Positions 23,145-34,345 of a stretch of DNA of 64,000 nt are shown here, in pieces. The translations under genes were made by a program, and so were the position numbers. The notes beneath the pieces were generated by a model, which was not told the DNA's origin, ran no database searches, and worked only from the letters and a program-made list of their open reading frames with translations. Source of the DNA: Ascocoryne sarcoides NRRL 50072 (taxonomy: Eukaryota > Ascomycota > Leotiomycetes > Helotiales > Gelatinodiscaceae); the NCBI GenBank assembly GCA_000328965.1, contig KB205946.1, forward strand, positions 310,001 to 374,000, given 5' to 3'. Position 1 is the stretch's first letter. Every line of letters begins with the position of its first letter.

Positions 23145-24609
23145 ATGCTTCCCCCTCCGGGCCTCGCGCCCTCCCTCGTCTCCCTCCTCGAAACTGCCAC
23201 GCCGACATCCATCATCGCGAGCGCGGTAGCGACAGCTTCATCCCTCACCCTCTCCGCTGCTCTAGCTACTGCCGTCGCCCTCGCAGATCATATTCCCCCC
23301 CCGCCCAACGACCCGCATTCCCATGAACATGGAGGGCCACATGGAGGACCACATGGACGCCCAGAAGGAGAATGCGAACTCCTCGGCCCATTTGCGATCT
23401 TGGTACAAGGAGCACTAGGCTGCTGTGCGTTGCTAGCCTTGGTTTATAAACGATGGCGAGAGCGGCCTCAAAGGCCAATTAAAATATGGTTCTTCGATGT
23501 CAGCAAACAGGTCGTGGGGAGTGTATTGGTACATATTGCGAATCTCCTCATGAGTATGCTCAGCAGTGGTCAGTTCACAATAAGGGTTCCTCCAACCGTT
23601 GTTGAACAAGGCGGTGCAGGCGGACAGTTGATTAGGAGAATGATGATGGGGAGTGGGGTACACATTTTAAAGAGGATGGTGGATGAGAATGGGCATTTTA
23701 GGCCGAATCCTTGCAGTTTTTATTTGTTGAATTTGGCAATTGATGTTAGTAACCCCTTTCCTTTCTGATGTTTCCTGCTGTGTTCTTCATCTACCTGGTT
23801 GTAGCTGGTAATTCAGACCTGCAAGCCAAATGCTAATAAACCCCAAGACAACCGTAGGAATCCCAATCCTCATCGTCCTCCTTCGACTTCTCACCATTCT
23901 CTTCTCGTATACCTCTTTCGGCCAACCTCTCGAATCTATCACAAGTGGTAACTATGGTTCTCCTCCAAAAGCCATGTGGTGGTTCAAACAATCGATCATC
24001 TACTTTATTGGCCTAATGGGCATGAAAATTTGCGTCTTAATATTCTTCCTCCTTGCGCCATGGATAGGCAGAGTGGGCGACTGGGCATTGAAGTGGACAG
24101 AGGGAAGCGAGGTGATACAAGTTTTGTTTGTGATGTTGGTATTCCCGGTGATTATGAATGCGACGCAGTACTATATCATTGATTCGTTTATCAAAAATCA
24201 AACACCAGGAGATATTGTGCCCCAGAGGTTGGAAGGGGAGGATGTGGCAGAACATCATCAGCCGACTGGGAGGTATGATGATCCGGAACATAATGGAGAA
24301 GAGGAGGAATTCTTTTCGGAAGATGAGGATGAGGAGGTTAAGGGAAAGAATTCAGGGGAAGGGGATAGCAGGGAGAGCTTGAAGGGGAAAGATAATTCGA
24401 CAAGGGGGAAGAATATAGGAAGTGGGAGCGTGCGGACGAAGAGGGCGACTGGGTTGGTGACGCATGGCGAATACGATCCCATCTTTGACGGGGAGAGCAG
24501 TCCTACGGTTGTGGGGAGCGCGAGTGGGAGTTCGAGAGGCCTAGGATTAGCGAATAAGGAAGTGGCTAGTGACGATGAGGAGTCGAAGAGACCTGGGAGT
24601 TCGAGGTGA
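23145..24609 (+). CDS. STIMATE/TMEM110-family membrane protein (yeast YPL162C-like)
   Basis: Two exons (23145-23744 and 23848-24609; intron 103 nt with GTTAGT, GCTAAT and CAAG signals) give 453 residues. The conserved core matches the STIMATE family: IKIWFFDVSKQ (about 113-122), VHIANLL, NPCSFYLLNLAID at the exon end, TTVGIPILIVLLRL, GNYGSPP, WFKQSIIYF, and VFPVIMNATQYYIIDSFIK, making four or five membrane helices. In animals STIMATE acts at ER-plasma membrane junctions to promote store-operated calcium entry; the yeast homologue is a vacuolar membrane protein of unclear role. The N-terminus has a His/Gly/Pro stretch (HGGPHGGPHG). The last 120 residues are acidic and Ser-rich, probably cytosolic and disordered. 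I start at the first ATG although its context (T at -3) is poor, so an upstream exon remains possible. Confidence 0.88.
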
Positions 24610-25072
24610 TAATATATATACCCAGCACACGACAATCGCAGAGCCTTTGTACATGCAGCTATTGCCGGTGCGGCATATCTTCGAGGGGAACGTTGGACCG
24701 AAGAGTAGGAAGGGGAGACACTGTTGTGAATAGGAAACAAATGTTGGTATATAAAACAGGGTTGAAAGGTGCATAAGAGAAGGATGTATATATCAGTTGC
24801 TTTTGGGATGGAATTGAGTTGGGCTGCTATGGTTGTGCAGATGGGCGTTTAGGATATTCGGACAGGCTGGCAGAGGGTATGCTGACCAAATCGCCCGTAT
24901 TTTTTTTTGGTTCGAGGGGTGGTTTCTACATTGTACTGTTAGCGATTGGCGTTTAAGGTGCTTGGGTTGTATTTGAATGTTCCTCTCCGGTTTTGTGGGC
25001 ACCGAGATGAGGGCGGGCGGGTTCTTGATTCGATGCATGGGTGCTCGCTCCCGTTGGGGTTGGTTCAGATTG

Positions 25073-25104
25073 CATACATACATACATACATACATATATA
25101 CATA
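25073..25104. repeat. CATA microsatellite
   Basis: About six to seven CATA units with one TA slip near the end. Likely length-variable. Confidence 0.85.
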
Positions 25105-25195
25105 GCCTGCCGCTCGATTCCTTTGAGTACGAGAACTTAACATTTAAAGAATTATTTTGTTCTCTCTTAGTTAGTCTGATGATGATTTTATGGAC

Positions 25196-25219
25196 TGTGT
25201 GATTGTGTGATTGTGTGAT
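25196..25219. repeat. Three tandem TGTGTGAT units
   Basis: Exact 8-bp unit repeated three times. Confidence 0.85.
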
Positions 25220-25390
25220 TGCGAATTGAAGGGAGGGAGGTGGATATAGCGGTTCTAGGGAGGGAGGACTATACAGATGTCATTACGGATGATGGGATCT
25301 TACTTTCTCGTCTGTGTTAAGTCTTACTGTCATGTCTGTTGTTGTTAATGTTATTATCAAAGCCAGTCCCCTCACTTTCCTTTCCCTACT

Positions 25391-25424
25391 GACATGGTTT
25401 CCATGGCGACATGGTTTCCATGGC
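25391..25424. repeat. Perfect 17-bp tandem duplication
   Basis: GACATGGTTTCCATGGC occurs twice without gap or mismatch. Each unit holds the palindromic pair CATGG...CCATGG, so the region can form small stems. Confidence 0.85.
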
Positions 25425-27305
25425 CGTAGAGCCGAGGATAAAGTAGGGAGCGAAAGTTTAAAAATCTATTACACAGTATTGAATCTTTAGTTCGGTTAAA
25501 GATCCTACCTCCTTGCACTATTCTCTTAGATCTCCGGATTCCGGTTTATAATCTTGCAAGTGCGGGGTCATCTATAACGTCCGAGGTGGTGGGTGGTTTT
25601 ATATGTTTTTGAGAAGGGGTGGGTTGTAAGAAGTCGATGGATAGAGGAGGAGAGGGTTGAGGTTTGGAATTCTAGTTTGCTATTTTTTGTTGGAGAGGGG
25701 ATGGGGATTTGAGTCTGATTATTGGATTGATTGGGAAATGAGGAGTTGATGGATTGTTGGGTTTGAGAAGTGAGGGGCGTTTGGTGAGGGGGGTATATAA
25801 AGGGTTTTTAGGAGAGGTATTGTGAGCAGGGAAGGCAATACCTTGAAAGGCAGATACAAATAGCAGGAGGAGGAAAGCAATTCTTTCGTTTTAAGTCGTT
25901 GTGAGGGGGATGAGGATGGGTGCTAGACTTTTTGCTTTAGTGATTTGTTGCTCGTTTTATGATGTGGTTGTGTATTGTTGCTTGGTTTTATCCCGTTTAT
26001 GTATGCAAGAGTGGAGTCTTTTGTTGTCATTAAGATTAAGTGTTGTTGTTGTTGTTGGTATTATGTTTGTTAAAACAGGTGACCTACCTAGCGATTCTTT
26101 TGTAATTTTATGGGGGATGAAGGAATAGATCGGAGAATTGGTGGGAGGAAAGTGTAAGATTCGACATTTAACATATCGATATATTGACCCTTCAAAGCGT
26201 CGAGATAATCTAACCATTCACTCTTTCCTGCACTTAGCGGGGATGATAAGCTACCCTAAGCTTTTACCCTTACCTACAAGTTGAGGTTGGGGTTTATATC
26301 CATTTTGATATAGGAAGGGGGCAGGTGAATGTGCGAGTGAAAAGAAAATGTTTTGGGTTTAAGAGTAAAGTGGGGGTTATCTCAAGAATTGGATGAAACT
26401 GATAGGATGATTGATCAGAAATGGAATTTGAGATGACATTGGTAGGTTTTTAGGTTTTAGATTGTAAGTGGGGAGATATGGGGTATATAAATACCCTCTT
26501 ACTTCTGAGTAAGAATCTACACCTAAACACTTCAGAGTGGACGCTCCTGCCAGACAAACTATTATGTAAATATGCGTCCTCCTGTTCCAATCAACAGCGT
26601 TGAGATTTCTACATTCAGCCTGAGCGTAGGTAGAATTGCATGTTCTTATTATTTCATTTCCAATTCTACGTGATACTTCTTTGCCTTGATATTTTCTGTG
26701 GTGAAAAGTGTTTTTGTTATTTTTTTTAGCTGCCGTCAGAGTTTATCTTGTAGAGATCTTGGGCTTTCGGCTAATTTATCCAAATGCATCATTCGGTTAG
26801 AGGGAGAAGGAATAGAGTGAGTGGTTGAAACCCTTGCTAAAAGGCAAGTGAAATTGTGCTGTAGCATCACAGCATCAAGCGCTATGATATGCTAAATGGT
26901 GTTGTCTAATTGACTGCGAAGCGTGCAGGTCATGCATTTATATCCTCTCAGATGACGCAAGGGGCGTTTAAATAGGTACAGTAGTGAGAGGTGAATTTAA
27001 TACTTGGGTTGAAGTTGTCTTATAATTGTGGTTTAGGAAGCATGTCTGGAATTATATGCTTCTTCACCCTAAATGTCTATAAAGTATCTTGTAATACAAG
27101 GCCCTCTTATTCAAGCTTCATAACCTTTGACGCTCACTGCTTATGCTTTCCTAAACATTTTGTTTGTTTTCATGATAGTTTTCCTATTCCATTGTTCGTA
27201 CCCACTTCGCGTCACATTTTTCCCATCCACGTCTGTCACTTTAGTTTTTCGGGGCTGTAAACGGGACATGGAACTGAAATCTCATTAGCAACCATCTTTC
27301 CAACG

Positions 27306-28060
27306 TCACGCTTCAAAACTCACCATCTCAGCTCCTCCCTTGCACCCCTCCCTCAAAAGCCCAATATTCTCCCCAAACCACTTGCTATCCCTGAACTCCA
27401 TATGCTTCTCCTTACTCTCCCAACCAATGCAGAGCACGACGGCCTTGCCCTTGCCCTCGCCACCAGCACTATGTTTCCCTACATTCTCCTCGACCGTCTC
27501 CCCGACGCAAGCGCCCTTAGATCCATCCGGCGAAGACATGGTGCTCACAAATTTTTGAGCATTAGCCAAGAACGAACCATCGACGTCATAAAAAGTTGCG
27601 AATTCGATAACTGGCGCAGCGTTAAGGACATCTGTGTTGGGCGTAGGGAGGAAATGTTTCAGGTGGACGCCAGTCACAATAGAGAGTAGCTTTTGCACAA
27701 ATGGACCATACAGGGGCCCATTGCAAAAATCCATATGTCTAGCATGAGTTTCCCAATCTATGATCTATTAGTTTTTCCGAATATCGTCAACCTCACTCCT
27801 CTTGTTCGGCGGCGTATTTTCCGTGTCTGATGAAGAAGGGAGTTGGAAAAAAGTATATAGAAAAGAAAAAACAAACCAATAAACCACAAAAGCAGTTCCG
27901 GCTTCTCCAGTGTTCTTCCATAGCGGCAACGTAGGAAGCCTTTTGCGCCGGAGACCGTCTTGATACAATCGTGCCATGTTTGTGCGGTGCTAGAGGTGCC
28001 CTCAAGCTCAACGTTGGGCTTGAGGGACAGGTAGCAGATTTCTGTTGCTTGGGGTGCCAT
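27306..28060 (-). CDS. Two-module dimeric alpha-beta-barrel (ABM-like) protein, 211 aa
   Basis: Exons 28060-27877 and 27757-27306 are joined by a 119-nt intron (GTTTGT donor, AACTAATAG branch, CATAG acceptor; phase 1, forming Asp of WFIDWE). The start ATG has G at -3. The sequence has two similar halves. The first has ICYLSLKPNV, GAKGFLRCRYGR, LLLWFIDWETHARHMDF and YGPFVQKL. The second has IEFATFYDV, GKAVVLCIGWESKEKHMEF and WFGENI. The pattern beta-strand, helix, beta, then W-S/T-x-E-x-H-x-x-F is that of antibiotic-biosynthesis-monooxygenase-like ferredoxin folds that pair as barrels. No cofactor residues or secretion signal. Enzymatic role is not determined; similar fungal proteins are often annotated only as dimeric alpha-beta barrel proteins. 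Confidence 0.75.
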
Positions 28061-29188
28061 ATCTTCTTCTCGCGGTAGATGTATCTGGGAATTGGTGGGA
28101 ATTGTAAATGAAATACGCTGGATACTGGAAGGGGGAAGGAAAGTTTGGGGGGCTTCAATATATATATGTTCACCAGATGTTATCGGCGAAGTGGGGGTTT
28201 TGGCGGGGTAGGTCACGAGATTCCTGGTAATAGTGGGCTGGTGTCGGTGATACCTCGTAGACTCTGATGGAGTTTGTTAGGCATGTTGTGATTAGTTACG
28301 AAGTAAATGTTTTCGAGACTGGTAAATAAACAACGGAGTTTATTTAACGAGTGTGATTATATAGTAGGGGTGTCAGGATTCATGACGGACAGCTAGCCTT
28401 TTAAGATTGCACCAAGGTTTATTAGCATCCATAACTTTAAGGCAGCAAAAAGCATTAGGGGACTAAGTGAGCTCCTTCATAGAGTCGTATTAGTAAAACT
28501 ATTTTATATTAAGAGGGAATGTTGTTTAGAACTTAACAGGATTTTTGGTACTAATTCTTGCTTTTGGTAATAGGGATCGGGTTTCAAGAGACCAAACTTT
28601 ACATTTCGCTTTGCAGCACGCTAGGAGTAGCTCTATGTGAAAATTCACACTTAATCGTATAGAAGAGAAGTTCGATCTATAGGTAAGGAAAATGCGCGAA
28701 ATCGAAAGATAATCAAGGCTCCCTCAGGAGAGTGGGGCATCTAGGAAGGGAATTGCAAAAGATCAGTCGAAATGTAAGTCCCATTTGAAGCCGAGCAAAG
28801 TCCGAAGTTTGGCAGGGCGATGATATAAATTAACTTCGGTATTAAAATTTAGCACATGTTAAAGTTACTGTTGACATGAGAGGCCAAACAAAGAGTTAGT
28901 TTAACTCAAGATTATAACTCACTGTGTGAGAAAGATGCCTCTCCCTAAATTTCCCTTCAACGAAAGTACAGTTCAAGGGCTATTATACAACTAAGCGGAA
29001 AGGGGGAAACTTCAGTTGAATATAATGAAATTTCAGTTAATAACCACCGGTAAACATTTAATAAGGTCCAACTAAAGCAGAAAATAATAGTCTCGTTTTT
29101 TGAAGTGAAGATGAAACCACAACGAATCAAGCTTTGAAATTAAGCAGTCTATTATATACTTTCATCTCTTGCTATCTTGCAATTGTGA
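28061..29188. other. AT-rich spacer
   Basis: Upstream of the alpha-beta-barrel gene and downstream of the DUF7136-like gene. AT-rich with no supported feature. Confidence 0.5.
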
Positions 29189-30079
29189 TTATATCAAGAA
29201 CGCTAAGCCTAAAACCAATAACAGCACTGTCATCGATCCCGACTCAACTCTAGTGCCAATCTTCACACCTAGACTCTTCTTGGTAGACGCCTCGCACCGT
29301 GCCGTAATATTCGGCCAACTCCCCGTCGTACAATTGGCCGCACTCATCATCGCCGTCGAAACACTGCTCGCCACACTCTCATCCACCTCGATCGCGCAGG
29401 GATTCGCGTTCCTCGAATTACAATCTACGAAATAATGCCTTTTCAGGGACGAGCAGTTTCCCTGTTGCTCCTGATCCCCAAGGACAGCACACTGTGTTCC
29501 TTGGAAGCCCGAGTAAGGTCCCAAGGACGACGTAAGATTCAGCACATCCTCGACCTCGGCCATCTCGAGGAAAAGCGGGCACGACCCCGCCTCGAGGATA
29601 TTTGGCACCTTTCCCGTAGAGGAATCCATGGTAAACGTAATGCTTCCTAGTTTCACCAGACTGTCTTCCCACGTATTGGGCGATATCTGAGTGTCGTTAG
29701 TCGAGCAATTGTAGTGGAAACCGAATTCCCAAGCGAGATACCAGGCACCTTGTTGATGCTTAGTATTGTTAAAAGCCGTTGTACTATTGATGAAGAGGAA
29801 TGGATCGGGTACGGCGTTGTATTGCGGAACCCAAGAGCCGGAATCGGCATCTAGCACCCCCTCGTCGGGTGGTAAGACGGGCCCGATCCTCCACGTAAAC
29901 GAGAAGCCCAGAGGCCAAGCCAAAGCGGTGTTTTGAATGGCGAAAACGATGGGAAAGTAGGCTATCGGTGCGTAGGTTTCGTTGCGCGGGAAGATGAGAT
30001 CTAGCTCGACGGTCTGGGGAAAGGTTTGCCCCAAGCAGCATGTTGCGAGGAGAAGAATCGGGAGAAAAAGTGCCGACAT
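29189..30079 (-). CDS. DUF7136-like secreted, probably GPI-anchored surface protein (296 aa)
   Basis: Single exon. The ATG at 30079 (A at -3) is preferred to an in-frame ATG 22 codons upstream because it starts a signal peptide (MSALFLPILLLATCCLG|Q). The N-terminal domain reads VELDLIFPRNETYAPIAYFPIVFAIQN, then LGFSFTWRI, matching the fungal DUF7136 pattern of a strand-rich module beginning with (V/E)LDL-FPRN-TY. Eight or so cysteines (for example FHYNC, GSCPLF, TQCAV, NCSS, NPCAIEV, NCTTGSWPNITARC) and many NxS/T sequons fit an extracellular glycoprotein. The last 20 residues are hydrophobic (TVLLLVLGLAFLI) after a Ser/Gly-containing spacer (VESGSM), typical of a GPI attachment signal. Function unknown; likely cell wall or surface. 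Confidence 0.8.
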   Translation of the reverse strand: MSALFLPILLLATCCLGQTFPQTVELDLIFPRNETYAPIAYFPIVFAIQNTALAWPLGFSFTWRIGPVLPPDEGVLDADSGSWVPQYNAVPDPFLFINSTTAFNNTKHQQGAWYLAWEFGFHYNCSTNDTQISPNTWEDSLVKLGSITFTMDSSTGKVPNILEAGSCPLFLEMAEVEDVLNLTSSLGPYSGFQGTQCAVLGDQEQQGNCSSLKRHYFVDCNSRNANPCAIEVDESVASSVSTAMMSAANCTTGSWPNITARCEASTKKSLGVKIGTRVESGSMTVLLLVLGLAFLI

Positions 30080-30796
30080 TTTTCTTTCTTTTGAGACTTG
30101 ACCTCCTGGAATGGAATGATATCTCGAAGGGCGGGAATAGCACAAGATATAAGCAAGCCTAATAGACAGGCCAAGGCTGGGAAAAGGCTCGTAGAGTTAG
30201 CTGTGCCGCAAATACCCTCCGCTTGCTCTCGTTTTCATTGCCCCTTTCGTGGCAGTAGGATCGCCTATAAAGTCCATCACGAGTCTCCAATATGCGAGAT
30301 ATTCCAAAGAAAACAAGGGGTTTGCGCGCCTTGGCGAAGTAGTTTACCCGGCTGCGCCCCTGTATTCAGAATAACCTAAAGAGCAAACCTTGCCAAACCC
30401 AATAATGAAACTCCCTAGATCATAACTTGGAGTAATAACAAAGAGCTAGCCAATACAGTGAAGGTTTCCTATAGGGAGACAAGATATAAGGGCTCCGTTG
30501 TTGCTTTTATGGAAAGATCAAGGGCTATTCGTGAAAATACCTCCAGGTACTCGAGTAGCCTTAGTTTTCTTTAACCGAGACATATCCTTATGAAGAGGAG
30601 TTATCAGAATTTCAAAATTCAGATGTAGTTCCCTCACTTCCGGAATATCGAGTTTCTTAACGTCAAATACTGTCATGAAAAATCGCCAATTTCCAAACAA
30701 AGAATAAAACGTGAAAACAAACAATGGTTACATGATCACTCCCCCATCTTCTACGCTCCATAAACCTCCCCCGTCCTCCTAATCTCATCCTCAACA
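30080..30796. other. Spacer
   Basis: Contains the promoter side of the DUF7136-like gene and the 3' side of the flavin monooxygenase gene. No other feature seen. Confidence 0.5.
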
Positions 30797-32150
30797 TCAC
30801 TCCCCCTCCCCTCCCCCCTCCAACCTCCTCACCAACGGCAACACCTCCCTCCCAAAACCCTCGATATCATCCTCATAATGCAAAAATGCAAGCAATACAA
30901 CATCAATCCCCAAACTCTTCAACAACAATATCCGATCAGCGACCTGCTCCTTCGTCCCAATCAACTTCGTCTTAAACCCATCATTATACTGCACCAAATC
31001 CTCAAACTTGCTCTGAGCCCACATCCCCTTCTTCTCTCCCGTACTGGCCCCTGCCTGCTTGACAGCGACCCCAAACGCCTCCACGGCATCTTTGTCAGCT
31101 TTCCCTTGAATCTCCTCTAGTAATCTGATCGCCTGTTCCTCTGTCTCTTTCACGATGGCAAATCCGTTGACTGCGAATCGGATTTGGTTTTCCCGGCCGA
31201 ATTTCTTGGCCCGCTCACGCACATCTGCGATTTGTTCTTGGAATCCTGAGAGGGTGTTTCCGTTCATGAAGTAATAATCCGAGACGCTTGCGCCGTTCTC
31301 ACGAGCATCGAGGGAGTTACCACCTTGGAAGATGAGGGGATAGGGACGGTTGGGGAGGATGAGCGGTTTGGGTGAGAGGGTGTAGTCATGAAATTGGTAG
31401 AAGTCGCCGCGGTAGGTGAATTTCTCATTCGTCCAGATGCCTTTTATACATTCGATGAATTCTCGGCTTCGTCTGGTGATAAATCAGTAGAAAGGTCGGG
31501 GAGAGAGATGGAGAAGAAGTGTAATATGCACCTGTATCGTTCAGCATGCTCAAGCCACCATTGTCCTATGCTGGTAAATTCAGCTTTGAACCAGCCCGAT
31601 ACGACGTTGACAGAAATCCGACCATTTGTATAGTGGTCGATACTGGCAATCTGTTTTGCGGCAACAGCTGGGTTCCAGGGACCGGGAAGTAGGGCGGCAA
31701 TGACATTGAGCTTCTTGGTGTTGTGAAGAAGAGCCTGGGAGAATGAGACGGATTCATGTTGGTTTTCCTAGTTATATATTTTAGTTGATAAATATGAACA
31801 TGTATACTGGTATACGTACAGCTCCATATCCTGCCATGAATCGGATCTGTGTGAGGGCGTACTCGAAACCAACATTTTCTGCAGTTTCCGCATATCGCAC
31901 GTTAGATTCATAATCCCAGCTACGAGCGATTAGTTTAAAAAATTTGTATTAGAAGAAATTACATACTTCGTTTTTTGGGGAATCTTGGAGATGACAAGTC
32001 CTCCCGAGACATGGGTACCCAATATGCAAATTTAACTCTGTCTGGATTATCATTGATATCTGCGGCTGCTATAAAGTGATGACCATCTGTATCCCCATCA
32101 TCTACCGCGATGTGACTCCCATTTGAGGTACGTTGTCTTTTGTTGGACAT
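30797..32150 (-). pseudogene. SfnG-like flavin-dependent monooxygenase with a one-base frameshift
   Basis: Four exons (32150-31967, 31919-31820, 31767-31532, 31472-30797) with good GTATGT/GTACGT/GTGCAT donors encode a bacterial-luciferase-fold enzyme close to dimethyl sulfone monooxygenase SfnG. Visible motifs are KFAYWVP, VSGGLVISKIPQ, GFEYALTQIRF, GYGAENQHESVSFS, LLPGPWNP, IDHYTNGRISVNVVSGWF, LEHAERYRRS, GDFYQFHDYTL, FQGGNS and YYFMNGNT. SfnG uses FMNH2 and O2 to release methanesulfinate from dimethyl sulfone in sulfur scavenging. Between YWVP and VSGG (near 32010-32017) the frame slips: one base is missing and the upstream frame ends soon after. Exons total 1196 nt, one short of 399 codons, so exactly one inserted base would restore the frame. 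The distinct N-terminal 40 residues (MSNKRQRTSNG) are fungal-looking. Either a recent pseudogene or an assembly indel. Confidence 0.85.
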
Positions 32151-33620
32151 GGTTATTTTTTGTTATTCTATGTCCAGTAAACCATTGAAATACAATTGCT
32201 GGAGTTCACAAAGAAGTTTAAAATATTTTGAATGAGAGTACCACAGCATGAGGGGTAAAATGTGGAACCAGGTAACTTGTACTTTCAAAGCTTTGTAAAG
32301 CCAGAGAATTCCGGCACATAGAAGGCTCGTTCTTACTTCTTTCCACTTGGTAGAATGGTGGTTAGTACATCTCTCGAAATTTACACCTGAAAAAAATGAT
32401 GCAATACAACCTTGCGATAAGCCAAACCCCTCTCAAAATGGGTATTCCCCATGCTGATCACTCAAATCATATCTGTCAAAGGGGACGACGTTTGCGCCTC
32501 TATGCACGCCAAGAGAAATGTTAGGGGGGCCCATCTTCATGTTGTATCTGTTGTATGATGCGGGGTGAAGAGAGATAGGTGGGAATAAAGCAGTCGTTCA
32601 ACTCCCGAGGCTATTCCAAAAGCAGATAGCCTTGCCGACGACGTGAGGAAGGCGAACCTGGTGTTGGTACAGTTTAGATAAGTTCAGACTAGATATTTTT
32701 TTGTAAATGTTAAAGTAAGTTAAGAGAATGTTTTGATAGATTTTTTCTCGGGTGAAGGAATTGAAGACGTGTGGAAATGGAAGCGATCTTGACGACGCTG
32801 TGTTTATCACGACGATAATAAGGTTCTGGGCGAGGGGCATTTTCCAATGTTCCGCAGACGCCCAAGTACTCAAAACTTGTCTAGCAGCTTCTTTTACTAA
32901 TAAGACAATATGGCGATCTTGATGAAAAAGATGTTCAAGCAGTGTTGCCAGTTGAAGCATTTTCTCGTTCGGTTGGCCCCCAAAAGATACATCACAACTA
33001 TGAAATCGTCTCTCATTCAGTCATATCAACTCTTTCATTCCCTTGCCAGGAAAACATTTTTTATGAGGCATCATAGGATACTTGACCTTCCTCCAAGGGA
33101 GATCTACAATACTACCGTTGGGAATCTATTGATATATACTTAAAGGTAGTCCTGAGGCATTTACATCACGAAATTCACTCCCTCGGCACTTTAGAAGTTG
33201 GCTCCAATTAGTGTTAAATACTCCATACATTAAAATTAAAAAGAGCATCGAGAAAGAGACTAGCAGTTCTGGTGGTATATAATTTAGTCATGTGCGCTAC
33301 GCACAATTTGCATTTGAACTGAGAATTAAACTACATAACCGAGACGTTATATCGAGCTACTTTCACTAAAACGAGAGAAATCCTAGAATGTCTCTTCTAG
33401 GTTTACTTCTCATTGTACTAAGGTTTCCCGTCTTCCATTTCCTAGCCTTCCTTAGCACTTACCAACTACTCCTTAGCGAAAATGAATACACATCTCCTAC
33501 CCTATCCCCCCCCCTCAATAGTTAATCCAAACATTTTCATTCAATGAAAATCTCGTCTCCTTTCTATTTGCAAACCCCAGTTCTTTCTCTTTTCTTAGAT
33601 CGACCTACCAATTCTTCAAA
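32151..33620. other. Spacer
   Basis: An open frame on the minus strand (32598-32960, about 120 codons) has some protein-like composition, but I found no homology pattern or splice context for it. Otherwise no feature. Pyrimidine-rich sequence at 33480-33600 probably belongs to the next gene's leader. Confidence 0.45.
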
Positions 33621-34345
33621 ATGGCATCTCACACACCACCTCAACGTTCCCGCTGCCCCCTCAGATGTAACTTCAGAACCAACCCCAACTACCTACTCTA
33701 CAGCCTCCTATCCCTCTGGAGCTACACCACCATCTACATCCACGACACCCAAACATACACCTCCCCCTTCTCCCCGCAGATCCTCAAGACCCCCTCCTCC
33801 AACACCTCCATCTTAAAAGATTTCACAATAGGCTACACATTCACCTTCCAAACCCACATTTTCCTCCTCACGCTCCTAATCCTCATCTACAACTGCGTGC
33901 AATTCTCAACAGGATCTTCCTACAAACCCTCCGCAGCCTCAAAACAGCGCTCGAGCATCATCTCGTTGAATACCACAACGAGCCGCTTCCGTGGATGGAG
34001 TGTTGGTATCCGGGTGTGGCGTTTTTGGCGGGGCAGGTTAACGGACTGCTGTTTCTTGGGGGGATGATGTGGGAGTTGGAGAGGGTGAATGGGGAAGGAA
34101 GTTCGTGGAGGTGGTGCGATGGGTTGAAGGAGTTTAGGGTGTGGAATGTGCTGGTTTTGATGTGGGCGTATTATTTTTATTTTAGCAAGTTTTTGATGTG
34201 TTTAGTGGCGTTTTCGCAGATGAAGATTGTGGAGGAGAGGGAGGGGATTGTTGGTGGTGGTGGGGATGAGGAGGGAGTGGAGGGTGTGGAGCAGATAGAT
34301 TTTGATTTGGAAGGGGGAGGGGTTGATGTTGGAATAGAGTATTGA
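33621..34345 (+). pseudogene. Four-helix membrane protein, split by a probable one-base frameshift
   Basis: The ATG at 33621 (A at -3) opens a frame with a polar N-terminus (RCPLRCNFRTNPNYLLYSLL), one membrane helix, an extracytosolic loop (YIHDTQTYTSPFSPQ), a conserved-looking DFTIGYTFTFQTH segment and a second helix (IFLLTLLILIYNCV). From about 33890-33925 the protein-like frame changes by one base: IFLQTLRSLKTALEHH, then EYHNEPLPWMECWYPGVAF, and two more helices (GQVNGLLFLGGMMW and VWNVLVLMWAYYFYF-KFLMCLVAF), ending in an acidic Gly-rich tail. The joint span of 725 nt is one base short of 242 codons. The only local GT-AG pairs are too short or in the wrong phase to be an intron. No family recognised. 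Lesion or sequencing error cannot be told apart here. Confidence 0.6.

Larger units (their letters stand above)
24610..27305. other. Long spacer with simple repeats
   Basis: No gene recognised in 2.7 kb. It contains a CATA microsatellite, three TGTGTGAT units and a perfect 17-bp tandem duplication, listed separately, and long purine-rich plus-strand stretches (25590-25900, 26280-26480). Confidence 0.5.
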
